From Mesorhizobium sp. SARCC-RB16n (GTDB lineage: Bacteria > Pseudomonadota > Alphaproteobacteria > Rhizobiales > Rhizobiaceae), in assembly GCF_008520305.1 (NCBI RefSeq), contig NZ_ML703258.1:176099-240098 (forward strand): DNA of 64,000 nucleotides. Reading direction: 5' to 3'. Shown here in pieces: positions 58,194-64,000 of the stretch (the first letter of the stretch is position 1; each line of letters starts with the position of its first letter). The notes beneath the pieces are model-generated. The model was given only the letters and a program-made list of their open reading frames with translations. It ran no database searches and had not been told where the DNA came from. The translations under genes and the position numbers were made by a program.

Positions 58194-59570
58194 ATGAGCA
58201 GACTGATCGTTGTATCCAACAGGGTCCCACTACCCGATGAAAAAGGGGCCCCGCAGGCAGGCGGGATGGCCATCGCGCTGAAAGCGGTGCTCAAGAAAGA
58301 GCACGGCTTCTGGATGGGCTGGTCGGGGAAGGTGGGAGCCGAGGACGCCCCGCCGCAGCTGACACCGGTGCAAGATGACGGCATCAATTACCAGCTTGTT
58401 GATCTCTCGCAGAGGGATCAGGAGGAATATTACGAGGGCTTCGCGAACAGGGTTCTTTGGCCGATCTTCCACGGCCGTCCTGATCTGGCCGAATATTCCG
58501 AGGCACGAAGGGCCGGATATCATCGTGTCAACAAGAGGTTCGCAGAGCTGTTGAACCCTCTCCTGCGCGACGGGGATGTTATTTGGGTGAACGACTATCA
58601 CTTGATACCGCTCGCCGAAGAGCTGCGTAAGCTCGGCTGCCGCAACAGGATCGGCTTCTTTCTGCACATTCCATGGCCGCCGGCGGACATTTTTTCCACT
58701 GTCCCGCAGTACGATACTTTGCTCCGCGGGCTTTCGTTCTGCAACCTCGTCGGCTTCCATACGGATTACGATCTTAGCAACTTTCTCGAATGTCTGGACC
58801 GCGAAGAGCAAGGGAAACGCATCGAAGAGGGTTTCTACGAAGCCTATCAGAACGAGTTTCGCTGCGGCGTTTTTCCGATCAGCATAGACACGGCGAATTT
58901 CGAAAGCCTCGCCGAGAACGCGGCACACAATGAGCGTCTGCTGGAGACTTATCCGAGGATCGCTGGCTATGACATCGCAATCGGCGTCGATCGCCTTGAT
59001 TACTCGAAGGGTATCGAGAAACGCATCGTCGCCTTTCGTGATTTTCTGCGGAGCCACCGCGAACGTGTCGACAAGACGATGCTGCTGCAGATCACCCCGA
59101 AATCCCGGGCAAGTATCCCGGCATATGGGGTGGTTCAGAAGGACGTCGCTGAACTGGTCGGGCGCGTTAATGGAGAACTCGGAACCGTCGATTCCGTGCC
59201 CGTGCACTACATTAACAAGTCGGTCGGGCAGTCGGAGCTGGCCGGCCTCTACCGCAAGGCGCGCATCGGGTTGGTGACTCCGCTTCGCGACGGGATGAAT
59301 CTGGTGGCGAAGGAATATGTCGCGTCGCAGGATCCAGCGGACCCGGGCGTTCTCATCCTTTCACGCTTTTCCGGCGCCGCCAGGAAGTTGGGCGCAGCGA
59401 TGCTCGTCAATCCCTACGATACGGAGGAGATGGCGCGCACTATGGAACAGGCCCTCGTTCTGCCGCTAGGGGACCGGATTGATCGCTGGAGAGCGATCAT
59501 GACGATTCTGCGCGAGCACGATGTCCACAAGTGGTGCAGCGATTTTCTCTCGTCACTGAATCGACACTGA
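58194..59570 (+). CDS. otsA: Trehalose-6-phosphate synthase
   Basis: 458 residues, the usual OtsA length, with AGGAGG eight bases before the ATG. GT20 family motifs are present: RLIVVSNRVPLP at the N-terminus, WMGWSGKVG near 42, WVNDYHLIPLAEELR near 130, ADIFSTVPQYDTLLRGL near 163, VDRLDYSKGIEKR near 265 and PLRDGMNLVAKEYVA near 362. It joins UDP-glucose and glucose-6-phosphate to give trehalose-6-phosphate. No otsB phosphatase gene lies beside it. Trehalose supports osmotic and desiccation tolerance and is often plasmid- or island-borne in rhizobia. A strong hairpin follows the stop. Confidence 0.95.
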   Translation: MSRLIVVSNRVPLPDEKGAPQAGGMAIALKAVLKKEHGFWMGWSGKVGAEDAPPQLTPVQDDGINYQLVDLSQRDQEEYYEGFANRVLWPIFHGRPDLAEYSEARRAGYHRVNKRFAELLNPLLRDGDVIWVNDYHLIPLAEELRKLGCRNRIGFFLHIPWPPADIFSTVPQYDTLLRGLSFCNLVGFHTDYDLSNFLECLDREEQGKRIEEGFYEAYQNEFRCGVFPISIDTANFESLAENAAHNERLLETYPRIAGYDIAIGVDRLDYSKGIEKRIVAFRDFLRSHRERVDKTMLLQITPKSRASIPAYGVVQKDVAELVGRVNGELGTVDSVPVHYINKSVGQSELAGLYRKARIGLVTPLRDGMNLVAKEYVASQDPADPGVLILSRFSGAARKLGAAMLVNPYDTEEMARTMEQALVLPLGDRIDRWRAIMTILREHDVHKWCSDFLSSLNRH

Positions 59571-59580
59571 GGCATTCCTA

Positions 59581-59625
59581 GGCCCAGCCTCGCGGGCGAC
59601 AGTGTCGCCAGTGTTAGGCTGGGCC
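59581..59625 (+). terminator. Nested hairpin after otsA
   Basis: GGCCCAGCCT (59581-59590) pairs perfectly with AGGCTGGGCC (59616-59625). Inside it GGCGAC (59595-59600) pairs with GTCGCC (59604-59609) around a three-base loop. It begins ten bases after the otsA stop. There is no T-run, so intrinsic termination is not certain; it may be a 3' stabilising structure. Confidence 0.55.
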
Positions 59626-59801
59626 GGGCATACCAATGAGGCAGCACTCCTGCCTTCGCCGAGGGCAGGCGATGTGCCATTGCCGACCAACCGTAGTCAC
59701 GAGGGAGAATTCATCCCTGGTCAGCGCGCCGCGTCCAGGCCCGGCCCGCAACGCCCACCGTGAAGACGTGAGTGCACCGCTACAAAACTAAGGAGAGGGG
59801 C

Positions 59802-60836
59802 ATGGACCTCGTTTACAGTCGGAATCGTAGCAGAAGTGAGCGGTCCGCAGACATGGTCAATGGCGCGCGCGCCACACGGCAACAGCGAATGCTGGAATCG
59901 ATTGACCTGAAATTGCTGTTGTCTCTTGAGGCGCTGCTGGAGCACCGCAACGTCACGCATGCGGCTCGGCACATGGGCGTGAGCCAGCCGTCCATGAGCC
60001 GATCACTGACAAAGCTCCGTGGAATTTTCAATGACGATCTTGTGGTTCGTGGATCAAGCAGTCTGGTTCCGACGCCGCAGGCCGAGTGCCTGGTCAAAAT
60101 CCTCCCGCCGATCTTGAATGCTATCCGCGCGATGATGGACAACAATTGCGCCCAAGGGGGATGGCGATCAAAGGCCACAATGGTGATGCCCGATCACCAA
60201 GCGCTGATCTTGCTGCCGGCTCTACTGCCACTTCTGCGCGAGCACGCGCCTAATCTTGATATCGTCACCGACCCGCTTTTGGCCGGCGCGCTCCGGCGGC
60301 TTGAGCAAGGCGAAATCCATCTGGCCATCGGGCAGATCGATGCTGCACCATTGGGTTACTTACGCCGTACGCTCTATGCCGACCGTTTTGCCTGCCTGCT
60401 TCGCCAGGACCACCCAGCCCTGGCGCGGGAATGGACGATCGATAGCTTCGCGACCTTGCACCACGCTGCCATTGCCTCGGACTCCAAGGACGGGTTTGGC
60501 CGGGTGCATGACGAATTGGTCAAGTTGGATGTTCTGGATCGCGATCCGGTGCTGGTTTCCAACATATTGACGGCAGCCGCGGCAGTCGCGGCGAGCGATC
60601 TGGTGCTGATTGTCCCACGGCGCGTCGCGACGCGGATCGCTGCCTTGCTCCCCCTGGCGATTGTCGATCCGCCCGTGGAACTAACCCCTTACGAGGTCGC
60701 CCTCATTTGGCACGAACGGTGCCATCGCGACCCGGAGCATCGCTGGCTGCGCCACGAGATCACCGCAGCGGCTTCGAAAACAGAACTGATGCAAACATCA
60801 CAAAGTGGCAGGGCCATAGCGCAAGCGCCCTTTTAA
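59802..60836 (+). CDS. LysR-family transcriptional regulator
   Basis: 344 residues from the ATG at 59802, with AAGGAGAG six bases upstream. The helix-turn-helix is at about residues 48-70 (EHRNVTHAARHMGVSQPSMS), later than usual because of a basic N-terminal extension of about 30 residues. The co-inducer domain follows, with RRLEQGEIHLAIGQID near 170 and VSNILTAAAAVAASDLVLIV near 255. The target is unknown; the co-directional gene 108 bases downstream is the nearest candidate. It is not a NodD by its sensor region. Confidence 0.9.
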   Translation: MDLVYSRNRSRSERSADMVNGARATRQQRMLESIDLKLLLSLEALLEHRNVTHAARHMGVSQPSMSRSLTKLRGIFNDDLVVRGSSSLVPTPQAECLVKILPPILNAIRAMMDNNCAQGGWRSKATMVMPDHQALILLPALLPLLREHAPNLDIVTDPLLAGALRRLEQGEIHLAIGQIDAAPLGYLRRTLYADRFACLLRQDHPALAREWTIDSFATLHHAAIASDSKDGFGRVHDELVKLDVLDRDPVLVSNILTAAAAVAASDLVLIVPRRVATRIAALLPLAIVDPPVELTPYEVALIWHERCHRDPEHRWLRHEITAAASKTELMQTSQSGRAIAQAPF

Positions 60837-60944
60837 AGACTCGCGCTGCTTGTCGGCACTTCATTGAGCCAATGCTCAAGTTGGGCGCTTTCCCCAAAGG
60901 GCTCACGACCTAACACTACCCTAACTCTCACACAGGAGAATGAG

Positions 60945-61808
60945 ATGCCAAACGAACGTTCGCTTGACGTGAAGGAACGTGAAAAACAGTACTCTGACGA
61001 CGCCTACAAGGCCGCTCGAGCCTTTTTCCATGGCAGCCCTCGGCCTTTTGCCGCGCCTGGGAAAAACGACCTGATCGCCAACGATGAGGGGACCATACAG
61101 TTTCACCTTATCGGTCAGCAAACAAATATCCCGATGTACAGCGGAATCATGAATGAGAACCAAGACAACCTTCTTGCTATTGGAGGCCTTATTTACGACT
61201 ACATGCATTCCAATTTTCCTGTCATTGACTCAAAAGTGCTAGACCTCACCACCTGGGCTAACGTTCTAAGCAACATTCCCGATCTTGCGATCGGACAGCA
61301 AAAGCAGAAATTTTATTCGCAAAGGGCTGCTGGTACTTCCGTCTCGGCCACCTTCCTTTCCCTGATTGCCCAGGCGATCATTACCGACGGGGCATCGCTG
61401 CTGACGGATTTCGAATCCTTCCTGACGGCGATGGGTGACATCACCTTCAGCGCCAATGCCAAGGCGCAGCAATACAGGGCCCTGACATGCACCTACCAGA
61501 GCTACCTTCTTGATAATGGGGCCGGCGGATATTACGATTACGGAGCGATCGTTCTGCGCCAGATCGAGTTCAAACAGAACTTCCTTGAGCTGAAATCCTG
61601 CTGCTCGTCGACGCGACTGATCGATGTGGACCTGGGCTATACCGAGATCACCAGCGTCGTCCAGGCACGCCGGATCCGAAAAGGGGGGCCCGACCATGAA
61701 AACTTCCAGCAGCTCGTGAATGCGAACTCCACCAGTCAATTCAAGAGGGCAGAGAACTTCTTCAACGGCGGCTCGACCCCGCAACATGATATCAAGCCGC
61801 AGGTCTGA
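60945..61808 (+). CDS. Unrecognised 287-residue protein
   Basis: Start at the ATG at 60945, six bases after AGGAG. I do not recognise the family. The protein has no signal peptide or membrane helix and is rich in Asn, Gln, Ser and Tyr. Segments of note are AYKAARAFFHGSPRPFAAPG near 16, a well-ordered helical centre (TFLSLIAQAIITDGASLLTD), and a vicinal cysteine pair in LELKSCCSSTRLIDVD near 220. The Cys pair could be acylated or bind metal. It stands alone behind the LysR gene. The composition would suit a secreted effector, but no secretion signal can be named. Confidence 0.75.
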   Translation: MPNERSLDVKEREKQYSDDAYKAARAFFHGSPRPFAAPGKNDLIANDEGTIQFHLIGQQTNIPMYSGIMNENQDNLLAIGGLIYDYMHSNFPVIDSKVLDLTTWANVLSNIPDLAIGQQKQKFYSQRAAGTSVSATFLSLIAQAIITDGASLLTDFESFLTAMGDITFSANAKAQQYRALTCTYQSYLLDNGAGGYYDYGAIVLRQIEFKQNFLELKSCCSSTRLIDVDLGYTEITSVVQARRIRKGGPDHENFQQLVNANSTSQFKRAENFFNGGSTPQHDIKPQV

Positions 61809-62587
61809 GTCTCAGCCCTGTGACGCGAAAGCAGCGCACCTAACCAGCACCGAGGGTCCTGCCGTCCTCGCCAGGTTCATGGATGCGGCAAATCGGTCCA
61901 GGACCCTTGCGAACTGCCGACGCTGTTGAGTTCACAGCCGGCGACCCGCATAAGGGCGAGCCACCGATCTCAGCCCCGGAACATGAGCTCTAGAGATGCG
62001 TCCACTGGCCGCGGACTCGATGTAGCTCTCGTCGAAATACCCACATGCCGATGAGAGGGTCGTGCCCTATCAGGTGGTGTAGCTCGGCGATTACGAAGCC
62101 GCTCGCGAGCGCGCCGTTAGTAGCGCTGTAGCGAGTGAGCGGCGTGTTGGTGGTCATCGGCGCTTTCCGGTAGGGTTTGGTTGTTGACGCCAACCCATTT
62201 CGGAAGGACCACCGATGACCGACGACATGATGAACCTGCGCACGCTCGCGGAGAAGACCCGGATGCCGATCTGCTGCGGGAGATGATCAGCTTTGCCGCC
62301 GAGCGGCTGATGGAAACGGAGGTGGGCGCTGCGCATCAAGCTCCCGCTTCATCGCAGTTAGCACGTACGAGATAACACCTCGCCGCGAGTGCCCATCCAA
62401 CGCGTCGGACTTATTAGCGCAAGCCTCCCTGTGTCGCTCGTTCAAAATCGTCATTTTGCCAACGATCGAAAAAATTACAAAACTTAATATTTATGTAACA
62501 CAAAATATACTTGAACTATGAACTTATATCGGCCAATCTCCTTCTTTCTTTCTGTGCGGCTTACGTGTCATTGGAATATACACCCAC
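61809..62587. other. Gap with transposon scraps
   Basis: An inverted pair AGGGTCCTG (61853-61861) and CAGGACCCT (61899-61907) follows the preceding gene. On the minus strand 61990-62155 has a frame NTPLTRYSATNGALASGFVI that I do not recognise. An IS256-type remnant is at 62215-62345. From 62455 onward the base composition turns AT-rich ahead of the acyltransferase gene. Confidence 0.4.
62215..62345 (+). pseudogene. IS256-family transposase N-terminal remnant
   Basis: The frame opens MTDDMMNLRTLAEKT and, after a one-base shift, continues DADLLREMISFAAERLMETE, then VGAAH. This is the conserved N-terminus of Mutator/IS256-type transposases. It ends after about 45 residues. Both the frameshift and the truncation show it is dead. 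Confidence 0.75.
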
Positions 62588-63196
62588 ATGAACCCCATAA
62601 ATAGTTCTGGATCATATGCGCCGCTTGAGCAATCATATTTACGCGAAGAGAAATTGCGTGATGCTGGATTCAGGTTTTTTGGGAATAATGTTAGAATATC
62701 GGATACATGTACGATTGTAGGTGTTGATAATATCAACATCGGTGACGACGTAACAATAGACTCTGGTACCGTATTGAATTGCAACAGTGGATCGATTACG
62801 ATCGGGAATTTTGTTCACATTGCGTCTGCATGTTATCTAAATGGCGCTGGGACGATTGTTCTAGGAGATTTTTGCAACCTCGACTCTGGTACTTGCATCT
62901 ATTCTGCGACGGATGATTATTTGGGAGAGACGTTGACAGACCCGACTAGTCCAGAAGAAGAGCTCGATGGCGTGAAATGTGCGCCGGTGCAACTCGGGAA
63001 GCATGTGATCACTGGAGCAGGTGCCGTCATTCTTCCAGGGTGCCGTATAGGGGAAGGGTCGTCCATCGGAGCAATGTCGTTGGTTACAAAGGATCTGGAC
63101 GGCTGGGGTGTATTCAGCGGTGTTCCAGCGAAGCGCTTGAAGGATAGATCTAGAGCGCTTCTAGAGCTTGAACGACTGCTTCTATGTAGAGAGTAA
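62588..63196 (+). CDS. Hexapeptide-repeat acyltransferase
   Basis: 202 residues of the left-handed beta-helix acetyltransferase family. Imperfect hexapeptides run from about residue 33 to 165 (VRISDTCTIVGVDNINIGDD, then TVLNCNSGSITIGNFVHIAS and ITGAGAVILPGCRIGEGSSI), ending in the characteristic VFSGVPAKRLKD. Such enzymes O-acetylate surface sugars or CDP/UDP-sugars; NodL-type and LPS enzymes share the fold. Its first half is clearly more AT-rich than the rest of the window, a sign of recent transfer. No partner glycosyltransferase genes are near. Confidence 0.85.
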   Translation: MNPINSSGSYAPLEQSYLREEKLRDAGFRFFGNNVRISDTCTIVGVDNINIGDDVTIDSGTVLNCNSGSITIGNFVHIASACYLNGAGTIVLGDFCNLDSGTCIYSATDDYLGETLTDPTSPEEELDGVKCAPVQLGKHVITGAGAVILPGCRIGEGSSIGAMSLVTKDLDGWGVFSGVPAKRLKDRSRALLELERLLLCRE

Positions 63197-63531
63197 TCGG
63201 ATGATGCTCGCGCAAAGATCGGCTCTGGCCGGCATTCAGACGTTCGTGAGCAACCATTACGGGAGGGCTGGACCACCGACCCAGAGGCATCGTGCCCACT
63301 GGCTTCTTCCCTCTATCGTGATCGTCCACTCCCCATTGTCGGACCTCCGAACAAAACGACGGTGGTTGACTGCATGGCCGAAGGTGCGTTTGTGGCGCCT
63401 CGTGCCGGTCCCGCTGACGGCAGCCGCCTCCGTGGCTGATGCAAGAAATGAGCCCATCCTCTTGCTCCTGCTAAAGAAAAATATAGGCCCCCAGGCCATG
63501 TCCTTCGCTCGGTTCCGCCGCTCTCCGCGCC

Positions 63532-63560
63532 TTGACTTGCAGCCGTCAACGGCCTATCCA
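63532..63560 (+). promoter_or_regulatory. Probable promoter of groES
   Basis: TTGACT (63532-63537) and TATCCA (63555-63560) are 17 bases apart and lie just upstream of the CIRCE element, a fit to a housekeeping sigma-factor promoter of the alphaproteobacterial TTGAC type. Confidence 0.5.
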
Positions 63561-63568
63561 CCCCGTTG

Positions 63569-63595
63569 TTAGCACTCTGCCTAGGTGAGTGCCAA
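63569..63595 (+). promoter_or_regulatory. CIRCE operator (HrcA-binding)
   Basis: TTAGCACTC, nine bases, then GAGTGCCAA: the canonical CIRCE inverted repeat with one mismatch in the right arm. It sits about 50 bases before the groES ATG, the normal place, so heat-shock control by HrcA repression is expected. Confidence 0.92.
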
Positions 63596-63643
63596 TCGCT
63601 CCGGCAACGGGAATCGTTCAACATCGCACCAGGGAAATCCATA

Positions 63644-63940
63644 ATGGCAAAGTCGAAATTCCGCCCACTTCATGACCGCGTGGTCGTTCGCCGGGTCGAA
63701 TCCGAATCCAAGACCGCGGGCGGGATCATCATCCCGGACACGGCGAAGGAAAAGCCGCAGGAAGGCGAGATCATCGCCGTCGGCTCCGGCGCCCGTGACG
63801 AAGCTGGCAAGCTGGTCCCGCTGGACGTCAAGGCCGGCGACCGCATCCTGTTCGGCAAATGGTCGGGCACCGAAGTCAAGCTCAATGGCGAAGACCTTCT
63901 GATCATGAAGGAATCCGACATCATGGGCATCATCGGCTGA
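63644..63940 (+). CDS. groES: Co-chaperonin GroES
   Basis: 98 residues, complete. The start [16 protein letters not shown], the mobile loop [19 protein letters not shown] and the C-terminal [19 protein letters not shown] are standard GroES. It caps the GroEL barrel. The groEL gene should begin just beyond the window. Rhizobia carry several groESL copies, and the CIRCE element marks this as an HrcA-regulated one. Confidence 0.97.
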   Translation: MAKSKFRPLHDRVVVRRVESESKTAGGIIIPDTAKEKPQEGEIIAVGSGARDEAGKLVPLDVKAGDRILFGKWSGTEVKLNGEDLLIMKESDIMGIIG

Positions 63941-64000
63941 TCATCGGCCTCACCTTCAACTTGAATTTTTCAGGCTCTATCCGAGCCCCTGCCAGGAGCT

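Noticed and set aside
62400-62587. Possible nod box before the acyltransferase gene
   Set aside because: The AT-rich stretch contains short ATC/GAT patches but no match to the conserved nod-box spacing.

Overview
The window reads as accessory DNA from an alphaproteobacterium, most likely a rhizobium of the Mesorhizobium/Rhizobium kind. Pointers are a rhizobial-type gibberellin operon, a VirG-like response regulator, rhizobial-type otsA, groES behind a CIRCE operator, a high-GC background, and many IS91, IS110, IS3, IS5, IS21 and IS256 elements or fragments. The species is inferred from gene content only; no rRNA, tRNA, nod box or replication gene was found.

Layout. 1-9 kb (minus strand): a YhaN-like ATPase (cut by the window edge), a YhaO/SbcD-like phosphoesterase, a 1855-residue DUF4011/helicase/nuclease protein and a frameshifted trypsin-like protease. 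9-15.6 kb: two tandem IS91-like elements, each a Y2 transposase plus a tyrosine recombinase. The first has lost a catalytic tyrosine; the second is split by an IS110-family element. 16-22.3 kb: a three-gene operon (FAD-type oxidoreductase, small middle protein, Rad50/SMC-like ATPase) resembling ABC-three-component conflict systems. 24-32.6 kb: a DeoR-type regulator, a complete peptide/opine-type ABC importer and a nucleotide pyrophosphatase/phosphodiesterase-family enzyme. 32.7-37.1 kb: transposase and integrase scraps and small accessory genes (GvpU-like, GrlR-like, DUF6680-like, a membrane protein, and a broken gene with a HEPN-like motif).

37.2-43.7 kb is the most interesting part: a five-gene minus-strand operon headed by phosphoenolpyruvate mutase, followed by an aminotransferase-nucleotidyltransferase fusion, a CDP-alcohol phosphatidyltransferase-family membrane enzyme, a SAM methyltransferase and an asparagine-synthase-type amidotransferase. 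No phosphonopyruvate decarboxylase is present. The set suggests PEP to phosphonopyruvate to an aminophosphonate (perhaps phosphonoalanine), NMP activation, and transfer to a lipid or alcohol acceptor, with methylation and amidation. A phosphonolipid or phosphonate-decorated molecule is therefore predicted.

44.3-54.3 kb is a gibberellin operon (cyp112, cyp114, ferredoxin, SDR, cyp117, ggps, cps, ks) in which the ent-kaurene synthase and the type II IPP isomerase lie in one uninterrupted reading frame. CYP115 is missing, so GA9 is the predicted end product. 55-64 kb holds a dihaem cytochrome c peroxidase, the VirG-like regulator, otsA, a LysR regulator, an unrecognised 287-residue protein, an AT-rich hexapeptide acyltransferase gene and the start of groESL.
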